From positions 495,762 to 559,761 of the forward strand of contig NZ_LT607652.1 of NCBI RefSeq assembly GCF_900095265.1: a stretch of 64,000 nucleotides of DNA, in the 5' to 3' direction. The notes below the pieces were generated by a model, which was given only the letters and a program-made list of their open reading frames with translations, had not been told where the DNA came from and searched no databases. The position numbers were made by a program, and so were the translations under genes. Numbering within the stretch: position 1 is the first letter of the stretch; each line of letters begins with the position of its first letter. The DNA comes from Janthinobacterium sp. UMAB-56. GTDB taxonomy: Bacteria; Pseudomonadota; Gammaproteobacteria; Burkholderiales; Burkholderiaceae_D. Below, piece after piece: positions 44,724 to 54,723 of this stretch.

Positions 44724-46109
44724 ATGAACGCCCCCTCTGATCCGCAACTGGATTCCCTCCGTATTCCGCCGCATTCGATCGAAGCAGAACAATCCGTCAT
44801 CGGTGGTCTGCTGCGCGACAATGCAGCGTATGACCGCATCGCCGACTTCATGCATGCGGAGGATTTCTATCGCTATGACCATCGCATCATCTTCGAGCAA
44901 ATCGTCAAGATGGTTAACGCTTCCAAGCCAGCCGATGTCATTACTGTTTTTGAAACCCTGACCCAGCTCGGCAAGGCCGATGATGTGGGCGGACTCGCTT
45001 ACCTGAACGCCATGGCGCAGAACACGCCATCGGCCGCGAACATCCGGCGCTACGCCGAGATCGTGCGCGACCGCGGCGTGCTGCGTAAACTCATCACCGT
45101 CGCCGACGATATCTCTGGCACGGCCTTCAGCCCGCAGGGCAAGGAAGTCAAGCAGATGCTTGACGAGGCCGAGTCGAAGATTTTCGCCATCGCGGAAGAA
45201 GGCGCACGCGGCGCCCAGGGCTGGACCGCCATCCAGCCCCTGCTGACGCAAGTAGTCGAGCGCATCGACGAACTGTACAGCCGCGACAACCAGAGTGAAA
45301 TCACGGGCGTGCCCACCGGTTTCATCGATCTCGACCGCATGACCTCCGGTCTGCAGCCGGGCGACCTGGTGATCGTGGCGGGACGTCCTTCGATGGGCAA
45401 GACGGCGTTTTCCGTCAACATCGGTGAAAACGTGGCCATCGACAGCGGCTTGCCCGTGGCCGTGTTCTCGATGGAGATGGGCGGCGCCCAGCTGGCCATG
45501 CGTATGCTCGGCTCCGTCGGGCAGCTCGACCAGCATCGCCTGCGCACAGGCCGCCTGAACGACGAAGACTGGCCGCGTCTGACGAATGCGATTCAAAAGA
45601 TGAACGACGCGCAGTTGTACATCGATGAAACGCCGGCCCTGAATTCCATCGAATTGCGCGCCCGCTCGCGCCGTTTGTCGCGTCAGTGCGGCAAGCTGGG
45701 CCTGATCATCGTCGATTACTTGCAGCTGATGTCGGCCAATACGCCGGGTGACAACCGCGCTACCGAGATTTCCGAGATTTCACGGGGCTTGAAAGGCCTG
45801 GCGAAAGAACTCGGTTGTCCCGTGATCGCCCTGTCCCAGCTGAACCGCTCGCTGGAACAACGTCCGAACAAGCGTCCAGTCATGTCGGACTTGCGCGAAT
45901 CGGGCGCTATCGAGCAGGATGCCGACGTGATCCTGTTCATTTACCGTGACGAAGTGTATAACCCCGACTCGCCCGACAAGGGCACGGCGGAAATCATCAT
46001 CGGCAAACAACGTAACGGTCCAATCGGCAGCATCCGCCTCACCTTCATGGGGCAGTACACCAAATTTGGCAATTACAGTGGTGGCCTGGCGCTTTACCAG
46101 GGCGACTAA
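44724..46109 (+). CDS. dnaB: Replicative DNA helicase DnaB
   Basis: 461 residues from ATG 44724. N-terminal domain LRIPPHSIEAEQSVIGGLLR; RecA-like ATPase with Walker A VAGRPSMGKTAFSVNI; GLIIVDYLQLMSA (Walker B); ISRGLKGLAKELGCPVIALS; and SDLRESGAIEQDADVILFIY with the arginine-finger region. Hexameric helicase at the replication fork. Normal length, no intein. Confidence 0.97.
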   Translation: MNAPSDPQLDSLRIPPHSIEAEQSVIGGLLRDNAAYDRIADFMHAEDFYRYDHRIIFEQIVKMVNASKPADVITVFETLTQLGKADDVGGLAYLNAMAQNTPSAANIRRYAEIVRDRGVLRKLITVADDISGTAFSPQGKEVKQMLDEAESKIFAIAEEGARGAQGWTAIQPLLTQVVERIDELYSRDNQSEITGVPTGFIDLDRMTSGLQPGDLVIVAGRPSMGKTAFSVNIGENVAIDSGLPVAVFSMEMGGAQLAMRMLGSVGQLDQHRLRTGRLNDEDWPRLTNAIQKMNDAQLYIDETPALNSIELRARSRRLSRQCGKLGLIIVDYLQLMSANTPGDNRATEISEISRGLKGLAKELGCPVIALSQLNRSLEQRPNKRPVMSDLRESGAIEQDADVILFIYRDEVYNPDSPDKGTAEIIIGKQRNGPIGSIRLTFMGQYTKFGNYSGGLALYQGD

Positions 46110-46135
46110 GACTCATCAGCACTGATATTCCAATG

Positions 46136-46163
46136 GCCGCCCCCTCATACGGGGCGGCTTTCT
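46136..46163 (+). terminator. Rho-independent terminator after dnaB
   Basis: Stem GCCGCCCC / GGGGCGGC with loop TCATAC, then TTTCT. Confidence 0.82.
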
Positions 46164-46202
46164 GTAGTAAATAACACGACTCAATGCTTAACGGAGAATG
46201 AC

Positions 46203-46829
46203 ATGTTTGGACGCTTGATGCCCACTGAGGGCAAGTTTTTTGAATTGTTTAACCAGCACGCGGAACTGTGCGTCAAGGGCGCTAAAGAGATGCTCGGCCT
46301 GATGACCAATTTCGACGACCTGGAAAACCGCGTGCATGCGATCGAAAGCATCGAGAAGCAGGCGGACAAAGTCACTTACGCCACCGTGGAAATGCTGCAC
46401 AAGACCTTCATCACGCCGATCGACCGTGACGACATCCATCAGCTGATCACGCGCCAGGACGACATCCTCGACCTGCTGGAAGATGCGGCGCAAACCGTCT
46501 CGCTGTATGACCTGAAAGCCGTCACGCCGGAAGCCAAGCGCCTGGCCGAACTGGTGCTGGCCTGTACCGAAAAAGTGCGCGACGCCGTCGCCATGCTGCA
46601 CAACATGGATAATTCGCGCAAGATCGTCGCCATCTGCGAAGAAATCGACCGCCTGGAATCGGATGCCGACCACGTGATGCGCGCCGCCATGTCCAAACTG
46701 TTCCGCGACGAACCGGATGTGCGCAACCTGATCAAGCTGAAAGCGATCTACGAAATTCTGGAAACCGTGACCGACCGTTGCGAAGATGTGTCCAATATTA
46801 TCGAAGGCATCATCGTCGAAAACGCGTAA
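46203..46829 (+). CDS. DUF47 (PhoU-like) protein
   Basis: 208 residues, all-helical PhoU-like fold: FFELFNQHAELCVKGAKEML, NRVHAIESIEKQADKVTY, FITPIDRDDIHQLITRQDDI and DRLESDADHVMRAAMSKLF. DUF47 proteins regulate the Pit phosphate transporter encoded next to them; here pit follows 42 bases later. ACGGAGAATGAC precedes the ATG. Confidence 0.92.
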   Translation: MFGRLMPTEGKFFELFNQHAELCVKGAKEMLGLMTNFDDLENRVHAIESIEKQADKVTYATVEMLHKTFITPIDRDDIHQLITRQDDILDLLEDAAQTVSLYDLKAVTPEAKRLAELVLACTEKVRDAVAMLHNMDNSRKIVAICEEIDRLESDADHVMRAAMSKLFRDEPDVRNLIKLKAIYEILETVTDRCEDVSNIIEGIIVENA

Positions 46830-46871
46830 GCGTTGGGCCTGTCCTGAACCAGAATCAGAAAAGAAACTACA

Positions 46872-47882
46872 ATGACCATACAAATCAGCATCTACGTGCT
46901 AGGCCTGTTGATCGTCCTCGCGCTGCTGTTTGACTTCATGAACGGCTTCCATGATGCCGCCAACGCGATCGCCACAGTGGTCTCGACGGGGGTATTGAAA
47001 CCGCAGACTGCGGTTGCCATGGCCGCCACGTTCAACTTCGTCGCCATCTTCGTGTTCCACCAACTGACCGTGGCCGCCACGGTGGGCAAGGGCACCATAG
47101 ACCCGACAGTGATCGACCAGTACGTGGTCTTCGGCGCACTGATGGGCGCCATCTTCTGGAATTTATTTACCTGGTATTACGGTATTCCTTCGTCCTCCTC
47201 GCACGCGCTGATCGGCGGCCTGGTGGGCGCCGCCGTGGCCAAGTCGGGCACGGGTGCGCTGGTCGCGGCCGGCCTGTGGAAAACCGTGGCCTTCATCGTG
47301 ATCGCACCCGTGCTGGGCTTTGTGTTCGGCTCGATCATGATGCTGCTCGTGTCGTGGATTTTTGTGCGTTCCACGCCGCGCAAGGTCGACAAGTGGTTCC
47401 GCCGTTTGCAACTGGCATCGGCTGCCGCCTACAGTCTGGGCCATGGCGGCAATGATGCGCAAAAGACCATCGGCATCATCTGGATGCTGCTCATCGCCGC
47501 CGGCTATTCGAGCGCGGCCGACGAGATGCCGCCGCTGTGGGTCATCATCTCGTGCTACACAGCCATCAGCTTCGGCACCTTGTTCGGCGGCTGGCGCATC
47601 GTCAAGACCATGGGGCAGAAGATCACCAAGCTCAAACCGGTCGGCGGCTTCTGCGCCGAAACGGGCGGCGCGATCACCCTGTTCGTCTCGACGGCGCTGG
47701 GTATCCCTGTGTCGACCACGCATACCATCACTGGCGCCATCGTCGGCGTCGGCTCGGCACAAAAAATGTCGGCCGTGCGCTGGGGTGTCGCGGGCAATAT
47801 CGTCTGGGCCTGGATCTTCACGATTCCGGCATCCGCTTTCGTGGCGGCAATCGCCTGGTGGATAGGCCACCATATAATGTGA
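46872..47882 (+). CDS. pit: Low-affinity inorganic phosphate transporter (Pit family)
   Basis: 336 residues, about ten membrane helices. The two inverted signature motifs are FDFMNGFHDAANAIATVVST and AYSLGHGGNDAQKTIGII, plus ALGIPVSTTHTITGAIVGVG. Proton-coupled uptake of metal phosphate complexes. Two-gene unit with the DUF47 regulator. A terminator follows. Confidence 0.93.
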   Translation: MTIQISIYVLGLLIVLALLFDFMNGFHDAANAIATVVSTGVLKPQTAVAMAATFNFVAIFVFHQLTVAATVGKGTIDPTVIDQYVVFGALMGAIFWNLFTWYYGIPSSSSHALIGGLVGAAVAKSGTGALVAAGLWKTVAFIVIAPVLGFVFGSIMMLLVSWIFVRSTPRKVDKWFRRLQLASAAAYSLGHGGNDAQKTIGIIWMLLIAAGYSSAADEMPPLWVIISCYTAISFGTLFGGWRIVKTMGQKITKLKPVGGFCAETGGAITLFVSTALGIPVSTTHTITGAIVGVGSAQKMSAVRWGVAGNIVWAWIFTIPASAFVAAIAWWIGHHIM

Positions 47883-47900
47883 TGGATAGTCAACGCCAGT

Positions 47901-47930
47901 AAAAAGGGAGCCTTGCGGCTCCCTTTTTTT
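47901..47930. terminator. Bidirectional terminator between pit and the MBL-fold gene
   Basis: Stem AAAAAGGGAGCC / GGCTCCCTTTTT with loop TTGC; serves both convergent genes and touches the stop codon of the minus-strand gene. Confidence 0.93.
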
Positions 47931-48825
47931 ATGCGCCGGCCAGTTCCACCGTGAGTCCCTCGTAGGCGAGGAACACCTGCAAGCCGTCCAGGCGGCTCGC
48001 ATAGCGGCCCATCACGTCGGCAAACACGGCTTCGAGCTGCGCGTCGCTGCGGGTCGGTTCGTGGTGGGTGCAGTACAGGCGCCGCGCGCCGCAGCGCAGT
48101 GCCAGGTCGAAGGCGGCGTCGAAGGTGCCGTGGCCCCAGCCTTGCTTGCCCGGGTATTCCTCGCGCGTGTACGAGCAATCCATGATCAGCGCATCGACGC
48201 CGGCGATCAATGCGTCGATGGTGGCCTGGCGCTGCGCATTGCGCGCCGCGCAAGCCGCATGCTCGGCATGGCCGGGCGGATGCAGGTTGTAGAACGGTTC
48301 ATGGTCGCCACTGAAAAACAGTGCGGCGCCGCCGCAGTCGATGCGGTAGCCGAGGTTGACGACAGGGTGGTTCATTTCTACACCGCGCACGTGTGCGCCA
48401 CCCGCCTCGACGGCTTCGCCGGGCGCCAGCGTGCGGTACTCGATGCAGGCCGCCATGGCCGCTTCGCTGACCGGGAAATAGCTGTTTTGCAGCTGCACCG
48501 CCATCACGTGCTCGATACCGCGTCCGGCGGCCGCATCGTGGGCGCCGTGCAGGCGCATGCGGTTGCCGGCCACGAACAGAGGCGAAAACATGGGCAGGCC
48601 GTGGATGTGGTCCCAGTGGCTGTGCGTGATGAAGACGTGCGCGTCGACAGGCTCTCCCGGTGGCAATTGCTGCGCCAGCGAGAAGATGCCGCTGCCCGCA
48701 TCGAGAATGATCAGGCTATCGTCGTCAGTGCGCACTTCGATGCACGTGGTGTTGCCGCCATAGCGCGCCGTGCGCGGGCCGGGAGAGGGGATGGAGCCGC
48801 GCACGCCCCTGAACGTGAATTTCAT
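47929..48825 (-). CDS. MBL-fold metal-dependent hydrolase
   Basis: 298 residues. Metallo-beta-lactamase fold with the metal motif HSHWDH in VFITHSHWDHIHGLPMF, further ligands in MNHPVVNLGYRID, FFSGDHEPFY and CTHHEP. The opening RGVRGSIPSPGPRTARYGGN resembles phosphodiesterases of the PhnP / cyclic-nucleotide type, so it may cut a cyclic phosphate, but the substrate is unknown. It is divergent from the HD-GYP gene and near the adenylate cyclase. Confidence 0.85.
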   Translation of the reverse strand: MKFTFRGVRGSIPSPGPRTARYGGNTTCIEVRTDDDSLIILDAGSGIFSLAQQLPPGEPVDAHVFITHSHWDHIHGLPMFSPLFVAGNRMRLHGAHDAAAGRGIEHVMAVQLQNSYFPVSEAAMAACIEYRTLAPGEAVEAGGAHVRGVEMNHPVVNLGYRIDCGGAALFFSGDHEPFYNLHPPGHAEHAACAARNAQRQATIDALIAGVDALIMDCSYTREEYPGKQGWGHGTFDAAFDLALRCGARRLYCTHHEPTRSDAQLEAVFADVMGRYASRLDGLQVFLAYEGLTVELAGA

Positions 48826-49012
48826 TCAGTACCTTGTTACGGTGTAATTATTGTTGATTCTATTCTAATTAATGAGGTTGGCGGCAACATTTATGGATGT
48901 TGCGATACGGCAAGTTATTTCATTTTGTTGTAACTAAGTAATGTACAGTGCGCAGGGTGACCGTTACACTGGCGCTTGCCGACTTCCTTTTCCTTACCTG
49001 ATTGCCACCAAC
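48826..49012. other. Divergent intergenic region with a perfect 7-bp hairpin
   Basis: AT-rich space between two divergent genes. GCAACAT (48884-48890) and ATGTTGC (48897-48903) form a hairpin or operator-like palindrome with a six-base centre. Promoters for both genes must lie here. Confidence 0.5.
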
Positions 49013-50635
49013 ATGCCTCAGTTGCACCCTGAGAAAATCGCCCACAGACTGGAGCAATTGACCGAACTCAGTGTCGCGCTCGGCCATGGTCTGGGGGGCG
49101 AAGGGCACGATATCGGCGCCTTGTTGCAGCGCATCGTGCTGCTGGCAAAAAGCATGAGCGGCGCCGATGGCGCTACCCTGTACCGGCCCGTGGCCGAGGG
49201 CCGCCAACTGGCGTTCGACATCAGCGTCAATGACAGCCTGGGCATTGCGCAGGGGGCGGACATGGGCTTGCCTGGCGTAAGCCTGTTCGATGGCGCGGGC
49301 CAGCCGAACCTGGCGTCGGTGGCGGCGTATGCGGCGAACATGCGGCGCAGCGTGAATATCGCCGACGTCTACCGCGACGAGGGCTTCAATTTTTCCGGCA
49401 TGCGCGAGTTTGACCGCCACCACGGCTACCATACGCAATCGATCCTGACAGTGCCCATGAGCGACCACGAGGGCGAGTTGATCGGCGTGCTGCAGCTGGT
49501 CAATGCCAAGGATGGCGAGACGGGCCAGGTACGCGCCTTTTCCTCCACCGACCAGCGTTTTATCGAGGCGCTGGCCGCGCAGGCGGGCGTGGCGCTGACG
49601 AATCAATTACTCATAGCGCAACTGGAAGAGCTGCTCGAATCGCTCGTTACCCTGATCAATATCGGCATCGATGAAAAGTCGCCCTACACGGGCCGGCATT
49701 GCCAGTTCGTGCCCGAGCTGACAATGCTGCTGGCCGACGCCGCGCATGCGACGGACAGTGGGCCGCTGGCCGATTTCCGGCTTAGCGACAACGAGCGCAA
49801 GCAGCTGTGGCTGGCCGGCCTGCTGCACGACTGCGGCAAGATCACCACGCCCGTGCATGTGGTCGACAAGGCCACCAAGCTGGAAACCATTTTTGATCGC
49901 ATCGCCCTGATCGACACGCGCTATGAAGTGCTGCTGCGCGACGCCGAGATCGCGGCCCTGCGCCAGCAGGCGGCGCAGCCGCAGCAAAAGCAGGCCATTG
50001 CCCGCGCGCTGGAACTGGAGCAGGCCGCCCTGCGCGAGGAGCGCGACTTCATCCGCAAGGTGAATATCGGCGGCGAAAGCATGGCGCAGGCCGACCAGCA
50101 GCGCGTGCAGCAGATTGCCGGGCGCCGCTGGCGCGCCGCTGATGGCGAATTACGCGATTTTCTCGACGCCGACGAGACGGAAAACCTGACCATCCGCGCC
50201 GGCACCCTGACGGTAGCCGAGCGGGCCATCGTCAACAACCATATCAGTGTCTCGATCCGCATGCTCGAAGCGCTGCCGTGGCCCAAGCACCTGCAGAAGG
50301 TGCCCGAATATGCGGGCGGACACCACGAGCGCATGGATGGCAAGGGCTATCCGCGCGGGCTGACGAAAGAGCAGATGTCGGTGCCGGCGCGGCTGATGGC
50401 CATCGCCGACATTTTCGAGGCACTGACGGCGCGCGACCGCCCCTACAAGAAGGGCAAATCGCTGTCCGAATCCTTGCGCATCCTCGGCAATTTCAGCTTG
50501 AACGGGCATATCGACCCCGAGCTGTTCGATGTTTTCATCCGCAGCAAAGTCTATATGACCTTTGCTGAAAAGCATTTGCATCCGAGCCAGATCGATGCCG
50601 TCGACGAGGCGGCCATTCCGGGCTATACCCCGTGA
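49013..50635 (+). CDS. GAF-HD-GYP cyclic di-GMP phosphodiesterase
   Basis: 540 residues from ATG 49013; an ATG at 48941 is less likely. An N-terminal GAF domain (about 30-190: SMSGADGATLYRPV, QSILTVPMSDHEGELIGVLQ) is followed by an HD-GYP domain: His272-Asp273 in GLLHDCGKI and His437-His438-Glu in GGHHERMDGKGYPRGL. HD-GYP proteins hydrolyse c-di-GMP. The two metal motifs are about 165 residues apart, more than usual, because of a Gln/Ala/Glu-rich helical insertion (about 305-400). The end overlaps the cyclase gene (GTGA). Confidence 0.9.
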   Translation: MPQLHPEKIAHRLEQLTELSVALGHGLGGEGHDIGALLQRIVLLAKSMSGADGATLYRPVAEGRQLAFDISVNDSLGIAQGADMGLPGVSLFDGAGQPNLASVAAYAANMRRSVNIADVYRDEGFNFSGMREFDRHHGYHTQSILTVPMSDHEGELIGVLQLVNAKDGETGQVRAFSSTDQRFIEALAAQAGVALTNQLLIAQLEELLESLVTLINIGIDEKSPYTGRHCQFVPELTMLLADAAHATDSGPLADFRLSDNERKQLWLAGLLHDCGKITTPVHVVDKATKLETIFDRIALIDTRYEVLLRDAEIAALRQQAAQPQQKQAIARALELEQAALREERDFIRKVNIGGESMAQADQQRVQQIAGRRWRAADGELRDFLDADETENLTIRAGTLTVAERAIVNNHISVSIRMLEALPWPKHLQKVPEYAGGHHERMDGKGYPRGLTKEQMSVPARLMAIADIFEALTARDRPYKKGKSLSESLRILGNFSLNGHIDPELFDVFIRSKVYMTFAEKHLHPSQIDAVDEAAIPGYTP

Positions 50636-52887
50636 AGCTGTCGCTGGCCTTGCGCAAGCATGGTGCGCGCTTTTTGCTGGGTGTACTCCTGAGCGTGGCA
50701 GCCGCCGTGCTGTGCCTGGCCGGCAGCGACACGATCGCGCGGTTTGATGCCATGCTGGGCGACTGGCGCATGCGCTTTGATGCGCCGCAGCTGGACCGTC
50801 GCATCGTCATCGTCGACATCGATGAGCAAAGCCTGGCCCGCGTGGGCCGCTTTCCCTGGAGCCGCGATGTCCAGGCGCGCCTGGTGCGCCAGCTCACCAG
50901 CCATTACGGCGTCGCCGCGCTGGGCTTCGATATCTCGTTTCCCGAAGCCGACACCAGTTCCGGCTACGCCGTGCTGCAAGGCCTGGCGCGCGGCGAACTG
51001 GCGGGCGTGGCCGGCTTGCCGGCACAGCTGGAAAAACTGCGCCCGGCCATGGACTACGACGGCCTGTTTGCCGACGCCATGCGCGGCCAGCCCGTGGTGC
51101 TGGGTTACAGCATCTCGGAGCGGCAAAAAAAGGGTGTGCTGCCCAAGCCCGCCTTCAGCGTCGCCGATTTGAACGGGCGCAGCGTTACGGCCTACGTGGC
51201 GCGCGGCTATGAAGCCAATATCGCGCCCCTGCAGGCGGCGGCGCAAGGCGCCGGCATCTTTACGGCGCTGACCGATGCCGATGGCGTCGTGCGTTCCGCG
51301 ACCCTGCTTGCGCGCATCGGCGACGGCTATTATCCGTCGCTGTCGCTGGCCACCGTTGCCGTCTACCTGCAGGCGCGCGCCATCGCCCCCCGTTTCACGG
51401 GCACAGCCGATACCCTGTCGGCGCGCGAACTGGCCAACGGCGGCCTCGAACACCTCATGCTGTTCACGCCGCGCGGCGCGATGGCGATACCTGTCGGCGA
51501 AGCCTTGAGCACCACGGTGCAGTACCGCGGCACGGGCGGCCCCGATGGCGGCGCCTTCCGCTACGTGTCGGCGTCCGACGTGCTGGCCGGCACGGTGCCG
51601 CCGGCACTGCTGAAGGGCGTCATCGTGCTGGTGGGTACCACGGCTCCCGGATTGAACGATATCCGCGCCACGCCCGTGAGCGCCGAGTATCCGGGGGTGG
51701 AGGTACATGCCAACCTGATCAAGTCCATGCTCGACGGGCGCTTCAAGGCACGCCCCGACTATGCGCTGGCGTTCGAACTGCTGCAGATCGTGCTGTCCGG
51801 CCTGCTGCTGGCGGGCGCCCTGGCCGTGCTGCCGCCGGCCGGCGCGATGCTGACCACCCTGGTGGTGCTGGCGGCCAGTATCGCCATCAATCTGTACCTG
51901 TACACCGTGCACGACCTGGTGCTGGGTGGCGCCGTGCTGCTGCTGTTGATCGCAGCGCTGTTCATCGTCAACCTGGCATGGGGTTATTTTTTCGAGGTGC
52001 GCAAGGGACGCGCGCTGGTGGCCCGCTTCGGCGAATACGTGGCGCCGGAGCTGGTGGCCGAGATGGCCGATGATCCGCAGCGCTACACCATGGAGGGCGA
52101 AAACCGCGAACTGACGGTGCTGTTTGCCGACGTGCGCGGTTTCACGGCGATTTCCGAGCAACTGGCGCCGGCCGCGCTGCGCGAATACATCAACGAATAC
52201 CTGACGGCCATGTCGGAAGATATCCGCGATAGCCATGGCGGCACCCTGGACAAATACATTGGCGACGCCGTCATGGCGTTCTGGGGCGCGCCCGTCGCCT
52301 TTGCCGACCACGCCAGGCGCGCCGTAGCCAGCGCCTTGCTGATGCAGCAAAGCGCGGCGCGGCTGAACCAGCAGTTTTGCGCGCGCGGCTGGCCGGCGCT
52401 GCGCATCGGCATTGGCATCAATACGGGCGCCATGCATGTGGGCGACATGGGCTCGCGCATTCGCCGCGCCTATACCGTGATGGGCGACAGCGTCAACCTG
52501 GCAGCGCGCCTGGAAGGGGCCAGCAAGCTATATGGCGTGGACATCGTGGTGGGCGAGGCCACGCGCGCCGCCGCGCCGGACTTTGTATACCGCGAACTCG
52601 ATCTGATCAGGGTAGTGGGCAAGCAGGAAGCGGTGGCGGTCTTCGAGCCGCGCTGCCTGCTGGCCGGTGCCCCTGCCGCCGAACTGGAGCAGCTGGAGCG
52701 CTGGCACGCGGTGCTGGCCCGGCTGCGCGCGCGCGACTGGGCGGCGGCTGGCGCGCAGCTGGCCCGCTTGCAGGCGGACTTTTCCGACGATGGGCTGTAC
52801 CGCCTGTACGCGGCACGCCTGGAACGCTATCGCAGCTTGCCGCCGCCCGACGACTGGGATGGCGTGACCGTATTGCAGAGTAAATGA
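50632..52887 (+). CDS. CHASE2-adenylate/guanylate cyclase
   Basis: 751 residues, GTG start overlapping the previous stop. One N-terminal helix (FLLGVLLSVAAAVLCLAG), an extracytoplasmic CHASE2 sensor (DRRIVIVDIDEQSLARVGRF onward), three further helices at about 380-440, then a class III cyclase domain: LTVLFADVRGFTAISEQL, YIGDAVMAFWGAPVAFADHA, RIGIGINTGAMHVGDMG and MGDSVNLAARLEGASK. It makes cAMP (or cGMP) in response to a periplasmic signal. Coupled to the HD-GYP gene and upstream of the adhesin locus. Confidence 0.92.
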   Translation: MKLSLALRKHGARFLLGVLLSVAAAVLCLAGSDTIARFDAMLGDWRMRFDAPQLDRRIVIVDIDEQSLARVGRFPWSRDVQARLVRQLTSHYGVAALGFDISFPEADTSSGYAVLQGLARGELAGVAGLPAQLEKLRPAMDYDGLFADAMRGQPVVLGYSISERQKKGVLPKPAFSVADLNGRSVTAYVARGYEANIAPLQAAAQGAGIFTALTDADGVVRSATLLARIGDGYYPSLSLATVAVYLQARAIAPRFTGTADTLSARELANGGLEHLMLFTPRGAMAIPVGEALSTTVQYRGTGGPDGGAFRYVSASDVLAGTVPPALLKGVIVLVGTTAPGLNDIRATPVSAEYPGVEVHANLIKSMLDGRFKARPDYALAFELLQIVLSGLLLAGALAVLPPAGAMLTTLVVLAASIAINLYLYTVHDLVLGGAVLLLLIAALFIVNLAWGYFFEVRKGRALVARFGEYVAPELVAEMADDPQRYTMEGENRELTVLFADVRGFTAISEQLAPAALREYINEYLTAMSEDIRDSHGGTLDKYIGDAVMAFWGAPVAFADHARRAVASALLMQQSAARLNQQFCARGWPALRIGIGINTGAMHVGDMGSRIRRAYTVMGDSVNLAARLEGASKLYGVDIVVGEATRAAAPDFVYRELDLIRVVGKQEAVAVFEPRCLLAGAPAAELEQLERWHAVLARLRARDWAAAGAQLARLQADFSDDGLYRLYAARLERYRSLPPPDDWDGVTVLQSK

Positions 52888-52991
52888 GTCTGCCATGCTG
52901 CCGGAAAATGCATGCAAGCGCCCATTTTCAGTATGCCAGGCACTCTGTTTGCTGCGCCGCGATGTAAATCAGGGAGAAATGTTAGATATTT

Positions 52992-53020
52992 CTGACTGGA
53001 AAGTAAAAGCCGTCTAAAAT
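52992..53020 (+). promoter_or_regulatory. Candidate promoter of the two-partner secretion operon
   Basis: CTGACT (52992-52997), 17 bases, TAAAAT (53015-53020). Just upstream and partly overlapping lies an inverted repeat AGAAAT-N7-ATTTCT (52975-52993), a possible operator. Weak -35, so only a candidate. Confidence 0.4.
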
Positions 53021-53096
53021 TTGTCTTCTATCCATTGCCGGATACGCTGGCGCCTGCGGGCCGCGTGCTTGTCCGGTTACATAAGAAATCCTTCAC

Positions 53097-54707
53097 ATGA
53101 CCTATCGTTTGGTGCACCTGCTTGCGGGTTCCGCGCTGCTGTTCGCTGTCGGCGCCGCCGGCGCCGCCGTTTCCATGGATGAAGCTGCTCCTGCCACACA
53201 GGAAGACGGCGTGCCGCGCTTCGAGATCCGCCGTTTCGACGTCCAGGGCAATAGCCTGCTCACGGATGCGCAGGTGCAAGCCTTGCTGGCGCCTTATACG
53301 GGAGCGCAGCGCGATTTTTCGGACATTGCCCGCGCCGTCGAGGCGCTGGAAGGGGCTTACCGGGCGCGCGGTTACGGCGCCGTGCAGGTGCAATTGCCCG
53401 AGCAGGAACTGGCGCATGGCGTGGTGCGCCTGAGCGTGCTGCAAACGCCACTGGGCAAGGTCGTCATCAGCGGCAATGCCTACTTTGACGATGCCAACGT
53501 GCGGCGCACACTGCCGTCGCTGCGCGAAGGCGAGACGCCGAACTTGCCGGCCCTGTCGCAAAGCCTGAAGCTGGCCAATGAGAACCCGGCGCGCAAGATC
53601 GAAGTACGCCTGCAAGCGGACGAACCGGGGGGCGCCATCGACGCCATCGTCACGGTGGCCGATGAACAGCCCTGGAAAGCCATGCTCAACGTGGACAATA
53701 CGGGCAATGCGCAAACGGGCAAGACGCATGTGGGCGTGGTGTTGCAGCATGCCAACCTGTTCGGCAGCGACCACGTGGCCAGCCTGCAATACACGAGCAG
53801 CCTGGAAAAGCCGGACAAGGTGGGCGTGTATGGCGCCGGCTACCACTTGCCGCTGTATGCGCTGGGCGACTCGATGGATTTTTTCGCCAGCTATTCGAAC
53901 GTCGATTCGGGCAGCGTCTCGGCCGGCATTTTTGCCCTGGCCGTGAGTGGACAGGGCAGCATGGCCGGCATCCGCTACAACCAGAACTTTGGCCGCCGCG
54001 GCGCTTTCGAACCCAAGCTCGTGTATGGCATCGACTACAAGGCTTACCGCAACAGCGTGCAATTGTTCGGCATGGAACTGGGCGCCGACGTCAGCGTGCA
54101 TCCGCTCAGCGTCAGCTACCTCGGCAACTGGACTGTGCCCACCGGCGAGACCAGCGTGGCGCTCACCTTTGCGCATAACATAGCCGGTGGCAAGCACGGC
54201 GCGCAAGTCGATTTCGACCGCGTGCGCGCGCACGCCAAGGCGGCCTACAACGTGTTGCGTCTGAGCGCCAGCACGGGGCGCGTGCTGGCCGGGGACTGGC
54301 AATGGCGCGCGCTGCTCAATGCGCAAGCCACACCGGATGCGCTGGTGCCGGGCGAGCAATTCGGCGCCGGTGGCGCAGCGTCCGTGCGCGGCTTTGCCGA
54401 GCGCGAGGTGGCCAATGATAGCGGCGTCAACCTGAACCTGGAACTGTACACGCCGAACGGGTGCGGCCAGGCGCTCGGCTACCAATGTCGCGCGCTGGCT
54501 TTCTATGACACGGCCTGGCTGCGCCGCAACCACGGGCTGCCCGGCGAGAGCGCGTCGCAAGGCATCAGCAGCGGCGGCCTCGGCCTGCGTTTGCTGCTGA
54601 GCCGCTACGCCAATCTGCAACTCGATTACGCCCATGTCGTCAATGGCGGCGACACGGGACAGCGGGGCGCCAAGCGCCTGCATTTCCGCCTCGCCTTGGC
54701 CTACTAG
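53097..54707 (+). CDS. Two-partner secretion outer-membrane transporter (TpsB, ShlB/FhaC family)
   Basis: 536 residues with a signal peptide (LLAGSALLFAVGAAGAAVS). Two POTRA domains (IRRFDVQGNSLLTDAQVQAL, GYGAVQVQLPEQELAHG, KVVISGNAYFDDANVRRTLP) lead to a 16-strand barrel with the conserved loop motif AASVRGFAEREVANDSG and a final strand HFRLALAY. It exports the adhesin encoded 16 bases downstream through the outer membrane. Confidence 0.93.
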   Translation: MTYRLVHLLAGSALLFAVGAAGAAVSMDEAAPATQEDGVPRFEIRRFDVQGNSLLTDAQVQALLAPYTGAQRDFSDIARAVEALEGAYRARGYGAVQVQLPEQELAHGVVRLSVLQTPLGKVVISGNAYFDDANVRRTLPSLREGETPNLPALSQSLKLANENPARKIEVRLQADEPGGAIDAIVTVADEQPWKAMLNVDNTGNAQTGKTHVGVVLQHANLFGSDHVASLQYTSSLEKPDKVGVYGAGYHLPLYALGDSMDFFASYSNVDSGSVSAGIFALAVSGQGSMAGIRYNQNFGRRGAFEPKLVYGIDYKAYRNSVQLFGMELGADVSVHPLSVSYLGNWTVPTGETSVALTFAHNIAGGKHGAQVDFDRVRAHAKAAYNVLRLSASTGRVLAGDWQWRALLNAQATPDALVPGEQFGAGGAASVRGFAEREVANDSGVNLNLELYTPNGCGQALGYQCRALAFYDTAWLRRNHGLPGESASQGISSGGLGLRLLLSRYANLQLDYAHVVNGGDTGQRGAKRLHFRLALAY

Positions 54708-54723
54708 TATCAGGATGAACACC

